From Diprion similis (Eukaryota > Arthropoda > Insecta > Hymenoptera > Diprionidae): a DNA stretch of 64,000 bases. The notes under the pieces were generated by a model. The model had not been told where the DNA came from and made no database searches. It worked only from the letters and a program-made list of their open reading frames with translations. Where the stretch lies: NCBI RefSeq assembly GCF_021155765.1, contig NC_060106.1, forward strand, positions 13,542,031 to 13,606,030. The letters run 5' to 3'. Made by a program: the position numbers and the translations under genes. The first letter of the stretch is position 1. Every line of letters starts with the position of its first letter. This document shows, piece by piece, positions 13,057-26,406 of this stretch.

Positions 13057-15480
13057 TTTTGCCTGACTTTTTTTTTAATTCATCCAAGATATCGACACCC
13101 AAAATTTCTAAGTACCTCTTCACCTTGTTACGATTCTAATCGTAGATGTCACTCCTGAAACATTTTTATTTCTTAACAACACATTGCATGTAGGGACATT
13201 GCGTCTCCGGTATAATACTTCGATTCTTGCAATAGAAATATTCACACTGGTAGCATGTAGCAATAGGAATTACTATTTCGTTGCAATCTAGAATCCTATC
13301 GGTATAGAGATACTCAAGATAGCGTTAATGCCATTTTTCAAACATAAATTAAGCAAGACATTATGGAAGATGTCAAACTTGGAATATAAATTTTGCACAA
13401 TCTGTGTCTGTGTTGGTTTCATAACTTTTAGAAGAAGAAATTAACATGAAAGTAATACTTGGTACACAAAAGAAACTTGTCAATTGCTTGAGAAAGCTTT
13501 CCCAATATTTTTTAATCAATAATAAAAATATATCTTTTTCCAAACTGTAAAAACAGCTGTCCCACCTCAATAGTCAATATAATTTATGTGCGCAATGATT
13601 ATTAAAGGAAAATAATAGCCTTGTTTTGGATATTAAATGTAATGGATAAATTGAATTCAGGCCAAGTTATGATAAATAATATTTGCCAATAATATTTCTA
13701 AGTAGAATGATAAATAGGTGTATGATTAGACTGAGTTGAAATGAAAAACATTTTTGTATTCATCACGTTTGAAGTATCACAACAGTTAACCTTGTAATGT
13801 ATTATTTATAGAGGATGAATATTTTATAAGATATACATCTGCATGGAAACTTGTGTTGGAAATGTCGAACATTTTGCAGTATCATGAAAAAAGTATAATG
13901 CTTGTTTACTCTTACTTGAAACTATTAATTTTTTTCTTTTTTTTGCATCTACAATGATTTAACAATCAAAATAATGATAAAAAGTTTGCTAAAATATAAT
14001 AATACTAAAAATGTTGAAAACTGTTGTGTAAAATAATATTAGTCACTCATGGGTTAAGTACGTTATCAAAACAGATGAAGCTCTGCATTAAAATATATTA
14101 AAAACAAAGTACAAAGTATATACATCGGTCAAATATGTGACAAGCGTCATAAATGAAGTTTATGGAAGTCAAGCTATCTTTGATGTTTGTCACGTTCACT
14201 TAAGGATGTGCGAATGAGTGTGTTCGCATCATTAAAAAATTTGATGAATGCTGCTGTGACGAGGTAGAAACAACGAAAAAATGGAACATGAATTGATTAA
14301 AGCGAGGCGGATAATATATGACAACTCTTTGTTGCATTTTATAAGATTCATCCCCAGAGGAAAATTGAGTTCCCGTGCATATGAGAATAGCAACCACTGA
14401 TAAGCATGGTAAATAAGATTTTACTTGATGTATGCTTTCTTCTCACCCACATTTAACTCTCAGTTGAAAACACGTAAATGGGCGAATATGCATTAAGAAA
14501 CAAGCCAACGTGAAACAAGTAAAACAATGCAGGCGCATCCGAGTGTGATGTTGAAAATTTTTATGCCAATCCTTTGTTGAACAATTGCACAAAAGAAAAA
14601 CTACAATCTTTTTCAAGCTTATCATTTATAACTGTATCTGAGTATTTCTATAAAATCACATTGAATCTATTATCTACGAAATTTTAATTCCCACATATCA
14701 CGTACACGTTTACAAGCATACACATATTATTGAGTTCTTCAACGATGTAGCGACCGTCTATTTTCATGAAAAATCAAACACACCATTGTCCGGTTTCGAA
14801 CAAATAGATTTCAATGCAATGCCTCAATTTCCACACGTTTATTTATCATCGGTCTATTTTTAAATACACATTTTTACGCGCTTCGAAACGTTCAGTAAAC
14901 GGTTAAAAATTGTCGATAAATCCAACTACTCGAAGTCACGTATTCATATTATAAATTGATCAACTTACGCGTATATTCTGTCTCGAGCCAGGTTGAAATA
15001 TCCAAGATACAACCGGAACGTCAATTATTTCGCGTATAGTTTTCCTGTTGATTGCTACTTTGTCGCTAACCACTCAGTATCAGTAATCACATCAGAACCA
15101 AAATTTTTCCTCGAATCAAAGCAATGCACAGCAATTTATGACACTTGTTGCTCACACTGGCCGCGAGCAAATGGTGCCCGCACTTGTCGGGTGACAATTC
15201 CTCAAATTGTTAGAGAAACGAAGCACGTGTATAAATGAATCTTAACGTAACCCGAAAACTGGTTTGGACCAGGCTACTGTGTAATTACCAGACCAATTCG
15301 TTTGGAATAAAGTTTTAAGAATTCAGTCACTCGTTCATTAATTTGGAAAAAAATATCGAAAATTATGGTTTGAGAGTGGGGCTTTCACAGCAGACGACAG
15401 ATAATAGAAGTGATCACCAAATGGTACTCGGTCGATGGTATTTTTTTTTTTTTTTTAGAATTTCTAATGTGACGAGTGAA
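13057..15480. other. AT-rich spacer between imd and FANCE
   Basis: These 2.4 kb upstream of both divergent genes contain no coding exon I can support. A T17 tract followed by AG (15441-15459) sits just before the FANCE start and looks like a 5' UTR acceptor. Confidence 0.5.
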
Positions 15481-17016
15481 ATGGACGAAAAAAATTTCTT
15501 TGGAAAATATTCTTTATCCGCTTCTTCTATGGTTAAGTTAAATCCTATCAGAGATCAGTCGATGCATAAAACTTCCGAAATGAAAAATGCATGGCGCATC
15601 TTAAGTTGGGTGGTGAGTAATAGGAATTCCCGTGTTTCAATTAACACTTATTGTTAGCATCACGTAAGCTGTTTATGTATGAAGATGTTTTTCGACGTGC
15701 GTGAGCGTAAACCCCGCATGATTGGTATTCTACGTATGGCACACACTTGACATGACAGAGGCGTTTATTGGTTTGTTCACTTTGTAAATACTTTGCTATC
15801 CAATGACTGAAGCAGTAGATCGTAGAGCGGGAATTAGAAACTTTATAACTTTCATAATACACGGAGCTATGGAAGAACGAAAATTATGACTGACTGATAA
15901 GATTACTGAAGTTCTACTTTACCTGTAGCATCGTAGGTTTAGTTGATAATTGATTCCAGGAACCTGAACAAATAATCGTGGAGGAAGATGACAAAGATAA
16001 TGTGCAGGCAACAGTAAACTTGGCAATATCGAGTCAGGATGGCAATTCAGAATCAATTCAAGCCACTCAATATGGCTTTACGCAAGCCGAAAGATCAGGC
16101 TCAACAGTTGGATCAATTTCCTCGATTGAAAATCTTGCAGATTATCTGTATGAATCACTAGAATGCGCTAATGGGAAACTTGAGGTTAATCACATACACG
16201 ATATCACAGATTCTGAATTATCAAGCATTGTTAATGATCTAAGCAAAAAATTAAGTCACAAAGGAATTTATAATTTATGTCACTCGATATGTGGTATGGA
16301 CATAAAACTCAGCGAGCGATTAATCAGCCTTTTTTGCAAGAATATCTTATTAACAGCAGTGAGTGGCCTTACTTGTTTATTGAATAAAAAAAAAAGTGGC
16401 AAAAACGTTGCCGATATTACAATATCATCAATTATTTTTTAGATAATTTCTACCAAAGAGCCATCCAGATTGCTGAATGCAGCGATTACAGAATGTGCGG
16501 GAAAATTTCCAGAAGATGTAGAAAATTTGATTTTTATACCTTCCTTGAATTCTGACTTGAAAGAAGTAACAACGATTCTCAGTATTACAAGTAATCTGGA
16601 CAATCAACAAAAACGTGCTTACATTTCGTGCGTACTTTACATAAGAAACTCACTCGTTCATTCACAGTCTTGTGCCAAACTATGCTTTTATTAACTTGCC
16701 TATAATTCTTGTTTTCTTTAGCGACTTATCGACTGAAGTAAAGGATCTTAAGCAATGGCACATTTTGGTTCTACAAGATTTGGTGATAGCAAACATAGAT
16801 GACAATATTAAAGAAAAAGTGCTCAGTTTATTGTGGAAAAAATCCTACGACTTTTCCAGAGATAAAAATTACGGAAAATTGATACTGAGTATTTTGAAGA
16901 CAAACCCACCGACTACAGTGCAACAACAACATTTCTTTGAAGAAATAGTTGCCGATCACAACACATTGTTTAAAAAACTGATAGACAAAATGTTAGAGAG
17001 TAATTCGGTTGTTTGA
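15481..17016 (+). CDS. FANCE: FANCE-like protein, Fanconi anaemia core complex subunit E (4 exons)
   Basis: FANCE bridges the Fanconi core complex to FANCD2 for interstrand-crosslink repair. Exons 15481-15612, 15960-16358, 16443-16627 and 16722-17016 join in phase to 336 residues. The protein is shorter than human FANCE (536) because the long linker region is missing. The C-terminal helical-repeat domain is recognised by its pattern: PSRLLNAAITECAGKFPEDV, then QWHILVLQDLV, then NYGKLILSILKTNPP and a final HNTLFKKLIDKML. This parallels the closing 'FLKKSL' helix of plant and vertebrate FANCE. The first exon is my inference from an open frame ending at a GTGAGT donor in matching phase. The donor of exon 3 (GTGCGT at 16628) was chosen because the nearby GTACTT would break the frame. 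Recognition is from memory of the family pattern, without an alignment. Confidence 0.8.
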
Positions 17017-17392
17017 CTTCTGATGCATATCATATCTATTCATAATTTAAACGAATTTCTTTGGTCAGAAAATATGTAAATTTTTGAAATTAATCAGAAT
17101 CAAACTGCAGCATGAAATAAAAATAATCTGCACTAAATGGTGTACTTGACACTTCTATTTTCTTAATTTTTCGCCATAACAAATCAATCTAAACTTTTTG
17201 ATGACATATATGGTGTTTATGATACGCAATTAACTGCTGATGAAATACTCGATGTCACGAGTCACTACTCATCGAATGGTGTTACAAATCAGTTAGAAAT
17301 TAATTGTTTGTGCACCTATTTACGCGTACCCACCGCATACAGTGGTAGCGAGATACCGACGTGGAATCGCGAATCTAGAACGCAACGTCAAC
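17017..17392. other. Short spacer between FANCE and the C1orf43 homologue
   Basis: These 376 bases hold the FANCE 3' UTR and, from roughly 17300, the probable leader of the next gene in the same orientation. Nothing else is visible. Confidence 0.5.
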
Positions 17393-18626
17393 ATGTCAGA
17401 GGAGCTGTCAAGCGTGACTGTCGTAATATTCATTGGATTTGGCGTGTTAACCTTCGTATTACTATTTATTTTTGCAAAAAGGCAAATCATGCGATTTGCT
17501 TTGAGGTCAAGAAGAGGGCCGCATGTTCCGATTGGACATGATGCGAAAAAAGTGAGTTTTCAGTGTGTTATTTTTATAGGTTATGACACAAGGTATGTAA
17601 TCATCAATTATGATTTATTACTGACGGTTCCAGTTGAGAACAAGCAACTTAGATTTAGTAACTAAATAACGGTATACTTTTGTTTATTTTATTTAAATCG
17701 AACTATGCTTTTTCACATTATAGTCCCTGAAACGAGAAGTTGAAAGGAGGATCGAAGTTATACCTAGGATATGTCACGAACCACAGTTGATAAGCGATCC
17801 TAGATACATAGTCGCACCGGGAGGTCAAGTTCCACCACATTACTACAGACTAAAAGCTGTTGATGATGTCAAAAATTTAGGTATTGTATGAGTAGATTTA
17901 CGCAGGCATTAGGCGTATAGAAACGTATGTGACCAAATTTTATGTTTACACTATTTTTTTCCAGAGGCGGAAATCACCAAATACGACAACTGCCTGAAAC
18001 GCCATCCAACTGAAAATTTAAGAGCGTATCTTTTGACAACTTTAGCTGCACCGTTAAATGGCAGTGGGCAGAGACTCATTCATCAATTTTGCGATCTGTA
18101 CGAACATGCACGGCATGACCCAACTGAATTTAGCGACGAAGAGTATCAAGTTTATTCCAGGCTTGTGATGAAACTTATGGATGCGTTAGTTATTTTATGA
18201 CATATATAATTAATACTTTGTGAATTTTCATCAGAACAAATCCCTTCTGATTTTTTCTCGCACTTAGAATCTTGACATGGATTAGAACAAATCATTAATT
18301 GAATATTTCTTTAATCTATCCCAATGCCAGATAATGGAAAGTCAGAACGCGAACATCTCATGTCTGGTGAAAAGTACGTTAGTTGGTATATTAGATGAAA
18401 AGTTTATTAATTAAAAATTTTCTTTCTTAACAGAGCTCGCTTGTTGAAGTCTTATCCAAACAGTAGGAAATCCAGCCCCAGTCGCACACCGATAAAGAAG
18501 AATGTTGATACAAAAAGAAATATTTTAGAACCAAGAATGCGTCCGTCCGAAGATCAGATTTTGTCTGGGTCCAGGCCACACACTTTAACAGTAATGGCAT
18601 TAGACAATAGTGAAACATCCGTGTAG
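17393..18626 (+). CDS. C1orf43: C1orf43 (NICE-3) homologue, single-pass membrane protein (4 exons)
   Basis: The vertebrate protein has been linked to Golgi and mitochondrial integrity and to phagocytosis; its molecular activity is unsettled. Exons 17393-17551, 17724-17880, 17965-18184 and 18434-18626 join in phase to 242 residues; human has 253. A membrane segment spans residues 8-28 (VTVVIFIGFGVLTFVLLFIFA apart from its last residue), followed by the strongly conserved KRQIMRFALRSRRGPHVPIG. Later family landmarks are CHEPQLISDP, YYRLKAVDD and NLRAYLLTTL. The last exon is Ser/Arg/Lys-rich and looks disordered. The splice at 18184 uses GTTAGT, and 18434 was chosen over 18436 because only it keeps the frame. 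Confidence 0.92.
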
Positions 18627-19490
18627 CATTATGGTTATCGTCACATACAACATATGTGACGAGCTTATACCATGGACTGCTTGAACGGCAGCTGTACTTG
18701 AAGTATACAGATTTGGTGTACTTCTTGAGCTGCAGTTTTGTATTTCAATTTATATTTATTTTTTATATATAACTATCTAGTACTTATTCATCCGGAATTA
18801 GTACTCACTCCTCTTTACAACAAGATGTATTTTATTTGTTATCGGTAAGAAAAATAATTATCTTTTAATTTATCGGGATCATTGAGATCATTGTAAATAA
18901 CATATGGATGCAAATGGTGATCAAAACTATCGGTTACTTCGGTTGAGTATTAAATTCATTTGTGCATTTTAATCAACGCGCTGGTGTTCAAACTGAAAAT
19001 AATGTAAATAATAATATAAGAGACGCATGATTATTATAGGTATAAGCGATAGTCTAGACTTTATGGATTCATCATTGCCATCGCCAAAGTAAAATTTTGT
19101 AAATCCAATTGTCAGAATGATTTGTAATTATCATAATCAATTGGTGTACACGTGGTATTGTAAATGATTGTAAATGAATAGTAGTCAAATTCTTCTGTAG
19201 ATATGACTCGTGAAGTGTATAAATTCATATCACATTAGAATTGATGTTGAGCTGTATACTTCTACAGGTAAACTTAATCTTTTACTATTGCACTTCCAAA
19301 TGTCTAAATATACTCGAGCATACTTGTTTTACTGTATTTTCTCATTCTACATTCGAACGCATCACATGTCATTGATGTCATAAATTAACGCTGAACAATT
19401 AGTCGTATGAATGTAATAATGTACCAAATTAAAACCTATTTAATATTATGTTAAGTCTTTAACACGTATCTTACTTCGACATCCATAAAG
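18627..19490. other. Convergent 3' spacer between C1orf43 homologue and FOCAD
   Basis: AT-rich sequence expected to hold the two 3' UTRs. I see no gene. Confidence 0.55.
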
Positions 19491-22400
19491 TTATAACTGT
19501 AAATGCATTCGTGGTTTATGCGATAAATATTTAGTCCAGGTGTCGTTGAAGTATCGTTCGTGTTTAAGAGAGACCAAGGCGTTGTTATATGCCATTGTGT
19601 ATAATTCGGGTAATTTACTTGATCGCATATGGTGCAACCATTCCATAATCTGTAATGAAAATACCATTAATCTTTGGCAAAGTATCAAAACAAATACTAC
19701 ACTCAGATATGAAATTGATGATCACCTGAGTAACGATACGGCGCCAGTGTTCATTTTTAACCAAGTCAGCAATGGCTTGAGAGAACATACTGACTCGAAG
19801 GCCTCTAGACAGAACAATTGATTCACTGCTTGTCAACAGGCAATCATTGCCTGAGAGGCAAATGCAAGAGATAAACAATACATCAGATAGAAATATAGCT
19901 CTTTGATCATTATCTTCCAGAGATGAGTCAGCTAATATGGCTTGAATACGTCCCATCAATTCTAATACCCATCTCGAAGTAGAGGATTCAGATCGCATTT
20001 TTGATTGAACGTATAACATGGTTCTTAGTACAAATACTTGTTCCCTGAATGTGAAAAAATTTAATGTTATTATGAGGCCTTTAATAACAGCATGAACTTC
20101 GTTGTAATTTAATCGTTTCAATAACATCTACATTCTGCTAGAGTTGCATGAAACGTAAATATTTACTAGTGAAGTCTTACCCAGGCATAATAATGGCAGT
20201 GTCAATGACTTCATTCATCCAGGCCAGTGGTAATTCTACATCTTTTTTCAACGTCAATTCTGCTCTAATTGAAATTGCTTTTTTGAGACGCTCACCTGTA
20301 ACTTCCCACCAGACACTCGGTGATGTCATTCTTTCGATGTGCTTTGATGACAATTCAACAACTGTATCGACATAAAATTCGAACAGTTTGCTGTCACCCT
20401 CTATTCTATCTAATAGCCCTTCTAATATTATGGAAAGTAAGGTTCTATTTGCATCGTGAATTGTTTCATCTTTTAAAGTGTCTTTGTAGCATACCATGAT
20501 TTCTTTGTACATATCTACTGATTCATCATTACCCATAAGGGCTTTTTCCAAAGTGTAATTCAACGTTTTTTCTAGAACTGGTCTTAAAATATTTGGCGGT
20601 ACTCCTTTGCATAGGTCTTGCAAGTTTGCGTATATTAATACATATTCTTGGAATTCTGTGACCGCTTCAAATGTGGTAAGGTAATTTTCAATAAATCGTT
20701 TAGCTGATGGTGATATTGTCATTTGGTGGCAAGCCAAAGCTATGATATATTTTTTAGCCTCATCATTCAATTGCAAGAGTCCTTGCAAAAATACCCAATT
20801 TATAGGAGGTAGGGGTTTTGGGTATTTCTGTGACAGTATTCTCAAACATTCAACAATTATCGGCTCTCTGTAATCTTTAGGAGATACGCTAGAAAGTCTT
20901 ACGTAATCGCCGATAGCTTTTATAACACTTTTATCTGGCAGGTAACGAAAGCTATTCGGTTCTCCCTGAGGTGGAGAATACATATCCCCTCGAAAACCGT
21001 TGACTTCGGATTTAATGAAACATATTAACAAATCTCCAGCTGCTTGCAAGGCTGATGAATTAGTATTTTCCAACATCTGTATCCAGCATGTGCCAGGGAT
21101 ATATGGTAAAACTGATTCAGGCTTCCTGGCCGCATCCACTGGCGTTTTACAGTAGATATCTGGAAGTTTCAAATCTTTCCGAAAATTTTCTGGTAATGAT
21201 TTCAATGGTATTAGCTCTAAATTATATGCAGATAAGGCATGCAAAGCAGATGTAACTACTTCCATGGTTTCGGAAGCGGCAACGTAACTCCATAACTTAG
21301 TTATTACTTCGATAACAAGCTTGTCAAAATTTTCACTTGGTCGACTTGGATATGATGGTATATCCCCCATTAACTCGCAAAGGCTCTGTAAGACGATGCT
21401 TCTCTTATCCTTATTCAGTTTCGGAGATAAAACCTTCCATGTTGAACATATGTCAATCACTCCAGATTCACACAGTGCAGATATACCTTTCAAAGCCAGA
21501 GCGCTTGGGGCACTACCCTTGAGATCGTTACATCTGTTTAATATTTGTGACAGCAATGGGACTAATTCAGCTCCGTGCTCTGGTCGAGTTTCACAAATGT
21601 ATTTCATAGCTCTTGCACAAGTTATACTTGTCTCCCAAGAATGATCATTTTTGCTTGCATCCACTAGAGCAGCTTGGAGATACCGATGAGATCGTGGCTC
21701 ATTTTTCCACGTTTTCAAGTAAAGCTCTATTGCCAATTGTTTCAATGGTTTCCCATATCCCAGTAAAGTTTCCAAATTATGAATTATCAATGGTACATTC
21801 TCTTTGGCTATTGCCAGTTCAGGTAAAGCGAAAAGTAGCGCTTTAGTCTCATTGTAATTTTGTGAATTCGTTAGCTTGTATAAAACCAAGGAAAGCAAGT
21901 GAGATGCGAAAGAATTATTCTCTTTCACAATACCCAAGAGAATCTGGCATACTTTTATTGCTACTTCGGTACTTTCTGTTTGTAAGAATATACCGCTGAG
22001 ATATAGTTTCAATTTGTATTTGAAGTCTTGTGGAGCTTTCGAAATATTCTCTAGCCATAAGATCATGTTCTCATTGCACAAAGTTTCTACGCAACAGCTT
22101 GTTTCCACGTAAAACGGTATATTGGAATCGAAATACTTAAGCGTACTAAATGTTTTGTTTGCATAAAGTCTTTTGGTGTGTGAAGACCATGTTTTTTTAG
22201 TTTTAATTGTGTTTATCACATCTTTGGCAGTTTCCAGACCATCGCATGACAATAATGAAGGATACGCCATCCATTGTAACAAAGATGCTAACAGCATATG
22301 CATACTTGTAATGCTACAAGGCGTTGTATCTATTATAGTTGCACCTATAAAATAAATACGTTTATTAGAAACATCAATATAATGAAAGTTGAATTCAACG

Positions 22401-24024
22401 ATTTTGTTCAAGTCTTAGATGTACTCACACAACCGAACAACGTTAGTCAAATAAACGGCAGGACATATCAAAATTAATTCAGCTAACAATGCTATAGTAA
22501 CACTGCTGGCTTCATTGTCATTATCTTTAAAAATCTCCGAAAGTATTTCCAAGTTGGCTCTCGGATCACAGCCATGTTTGACTAATTCTAAAGCAAGAGA
22601 TGATATCAGCAAAGTCAGAGCAATGCATAATTTTTTATCCTTATTAAGTAAAGCAAGTTCAGTCAGTTCAAGAAGTCTATAGTTCGTATTAATACAAGAA
22701 TTTGCATTGCTAGTTTGAAGCCAGAGTAATGCTTCAATTTGCAAACAAACGGCATGATTCGTCTTTATCAAGAGATGCCAAGTTTGCTGTTTACAGCTTT
22801 CAGAGAGTGTTGATGTTGGGTTACATAGAATAAAGAGAAATACTGGACGTAAGAGTTCTATGCTGTTTTGTGCAATCCTGAAACAAAAAGTAATGCGGGT
22901 CATGCATTTCTATTGCAGAGTGGCTTTTGAAAGTAAATATGTTGCGAAGACTCACTCTTTTTTATAATGGTTTACCATAAATTGCATTTGATTCAAAATA
23001 TCCTTCCAGATATCTTTATTCAGATTCAAAACAGTAATTAATGGATGTTGCGGCGTTTTAAGTGTGAAGGGACACACATAAGGATTTTTGTCATCATAAA
23101 TTTTTAATGCAAGTAACAGAAGGTTACTTATTGCTGCCGTTACAGCTGTGTAATTCCTAAAATAATATTTAACGATAAGTTATAAATTTCTCTGTAATAT
23201 GTTTCCTGCTAATGGAAACGACTTGTTTCATGTTATGTTGCCAGCTATGGTTGTCACTCACTTGGTTGATCCTAACAAAGCTATGAATCTGGATAATGTG
23301 GTACCAATGCTAAGTACGCCATTCTCCACAAGAGTCGTAAGTGCATGGCATGCCGTGACGCTGATCAGGGCATTACTGCTCTCGCATTTTGAAATCAACG
23401 TTGCCAATTCTGGCACCTGTGAATTGATATTTTTTTTTATCACTCAACTCTTTAATCTGTTACTCCCAGACGTTTTTGCTAAAGTCTACGCTGGAAAGAT
23501 TCAGTTCCAAGACTGGGGGCTGTGAATTTGATTATTGAAAGGTTAAAAAATAACACAGCTTTTTTAAAGAATAAGAGACACCTTATGTTCGATGAACCGT
23601 TCAGTTACGATACATTATACTATGTTCAAATAAAGTAGGTGTGGTAAATTATTTTTAAATTATTCACCCCAGATACGTCTCCGCCGTTCAATTCATCGCT
23701 GCGGTTTTTTATCAGTCCAACAATCTTCGAAATTGCCTGAAAAGTGAAGAAATTCTTTCAAATGACTTACAGCATAGACAGATGTAGGAACTTCATGACC
23801 AAGCTGGCATAACATGACCTGTTGTTCACTATTGTAGGATTTACTAATGACAATATATTTTTCCCGTAAATTGCTTATCTCACGCTGATGGCAAACGAGT
23901 TTTATAAAAAATATGAAATGCCCGTAAAATAGATTCGATGCAAAACGCAACGCTAGTTTTATTTACTCACATGTGAAATTAATATGGCATTGTTAGTTGC
24001 CAATTTACATTCAATTTCATCCAT
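19491..24024 (-). CDS. FOCAD: Focadhesin (FOCAD) homologue, about 10 exons, one junction unresolved
   Basis: Focadhesin is a large alpha-helical repeat protein. In human it is found at focal adhesions and has been linked to SKI-complex stability. Exons I place: 24024-23971, 23884-23771, 23736-23668, about 23519-23472, 23416-23262, 23156-22956, 22877-22429, 22344-20181, 20044-19726 and 19649-19491. They give roughly 1245 residues, shorter than human (about 1800). The start MDEIECKLATNNAILIS resembles the vertebrate start. Other landmarks are LKTPQHPLITVL, GDIPSYPSRPSENFDKL and PSVWWEVTGERLKKAISIR near the C terminus. The exon around 23472-23519 is doubtful: its reading frame hits a TAA before the next clear acceptor, and a run of nine T (23430-23438) sits in the gap. 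Either a very short intron with a weak donor or a base error would explain this. Confidence 0.85.
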
Positions 24025-26406
24025 GTTTCTTTTTTTATTCAGAACATATCGTGTACGCAGATATTTATTAATACCATTTGCATTCTCATGAAGAAATTCT
24101 AGCCTAAGTACTTTCTAAGCGGACATTTAGAGGTTAGATTTGCATTCGCGGAACCTCATCTGCAGCTGCTTTTGCTTGAAAATTTTTCATGCATCATATC
24201 TATTTTCCTCGAAATGCAAGAAAACGAAATAATTCTCTTTTCAAATTCATCAAAATTTATCTACTACATTGGGTAGGTAGATAAAATCTGAAAATTGTCT
24301 CGCTCTCTTGACTAGTGCTCGCGACCTAAGTACACGTGGTGGCTAGACTCTAGACCGACACCAGATGTGTGATCGGCAAACGTCACGATTCAAAAACGTT
24401 CAACTGCATTCGACGAAGAAATATATTGAACTTAACTCTACAAATTTACCTACCAACCATTGTCGTCCAATTAAAAAAAAGCAGAATCAATAGGGAAACT
24501 GTTGGATAATGCGAACCAAATAAAAATTTCAACAATAATGTGAGTATTTAAAGAGTGTGACTGTAAATCATGTTGTTTGGAAAAAAGTGATATTTAATAC
24601 TCATTAAAAATATAAATTTCATTATTTGCAATCAAATGACCTTTAATATTAGTCATATTTATAATAAAATAGGTAAGTGTAGTTATTGTTGGAAAAAATA
24701 CATTGCGGCTGCAGTGTATACACACACTTGTTTTACACAATTCTTACCTATGATATTACTAACGAGACTGAACAATTTTTGTACATAATATAATTTATTA
24801 CAATTGATCTTCAAAAAGAAGAACTGGGATAATATTCATTATTCAACAATAGCCCCCCTTAATGCATAGGGAGCTCCATGTAGATTACAACACCCAAATT
24901 TCATGCAAATGATCAATTGTCTAGGCAAATTGTAAAAGCTATAATATTACAGCGATATGATGATATCATAGACTCAAAATACTGAAAGAGGTAATAATGT
25001 ACATACATTGTGTGTGACTATACCACACTAAACAGTTTAATTTTCTTGGTATTGAAGTATTGCAACTTTTGGTTCATATTAGCGCGCTAAGTACCGTGTT
25101 TATTCATTATTGATGATAAAATAGATTAAAAAAAAGGTAAAATGTGTTTATAACTTTGTAAAAAAAAATGTCGGTGGTTTTATGTTGCACTAATTTTCGG
25201 AGTATTGTTTATTTTACATGGGAATTACGGGAAGTGTACGATCCTGGTAGTGGCGTATGTTAAAGTAAAGATTGAAAATTTGAGTTCACTCTATTAACAT
25301 TCTTCATAAGCTGGTTTATCAACAGTAAATTTATTTCGCCATATTCTGAGATGGTTCTAGGCTAATGATCATTTGCCTCGAATCTTTTGATAAGACAATA
25401 ACAATGTTCGCATCACACGTTTTATAATTTGAATGTTACTTTTTCTGTAGAATTTACAAATTTAAATAATTTTATACTGCATCATGCGACATAGTAACTA
25501 GGTACTATGTCTGAGTAAATTATATGTAAAATTGTCAAGATCCTGCAACGATTTAAATTTCCCTGATAAAGTAATATTAATATATCAAATAAAGAATCCT
25601 AAGTAATTAACAATAAAGTATTCGGCTTGAGTTATCAAGGATCAAAGCCAGCATTTTTTCTTATTTTGTACAAACTAAAATGGCCGAAAGAAAGCTACAT
25701 ATTCATGTAATCAAAGCTCTCGAACCAGTCGTAATGACATTTGCATTCAGTTTTATATCATTACAAAAGTTCGCTTTCAACTTTCTTTTATTATAAATAA
25801 TGCACGACGAACGTTTATTTACAGGAACGGCACCAATCCAATTTCAAATTTATATACTTCTTTAATATTTAGTAGACTATTATTTACAATAACTTGCTAC
25901 AATATATCAATTCCTCCATAAATTTATAATAGAAGTTTGCATTTATATATTGAATGGATAGAGTAAATTTAATGATGCTGGATTTGATTGAAAACTCTTC
26001 GACGGAGCTCGATAATATCAAGAAATGAAAACAGAGCATTTTCTAACTATTTTAATACCACTGTAATCAATTCCAAATCTATGTGGCCCGTTTATTCTTC
26101 ACTTTAACAAATCCTAAAATTACGAGATGTGATAAATTTATGAACTCGTTTACTTTGTTTCAAATTTTAACACATGTCAACTTAAAGAAACCATAACATT
26201 GTCATATCTATAACTAGTCTGTAATTATTCACTCAATAACCATACCGAATCACACGCATCCATTCATCGTCAAATATCTATAATTTTCAGTACGATCAGT
26301 CTTAAGGCTGCAGTCTGTCATCAATTCTATTTACACAAGGGCATATTTACAAGGGTTTTTGAACTAGGGGAAAAACAACAGTTTTGATGTAACATTCCTT
26401 CAAACA
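24025..26406. other. Spacer: FOCAD promoter side and tkv 3' UTR
   Basis: These 2.4 kb are very AT-rich. FOCAD starts at its left edge and the receptor gene ends at its right edge, so it should hold the FOCAD promoter and a long receptor 3' UTR. No coding exon is seen. Confidence 0.5.

Noticed and set aside
21321-21846. Plus-strand open frames inside FOCAD
   Set aside because: Antisense to the 2.1-kb FOCAD exon and without a start context or domain.
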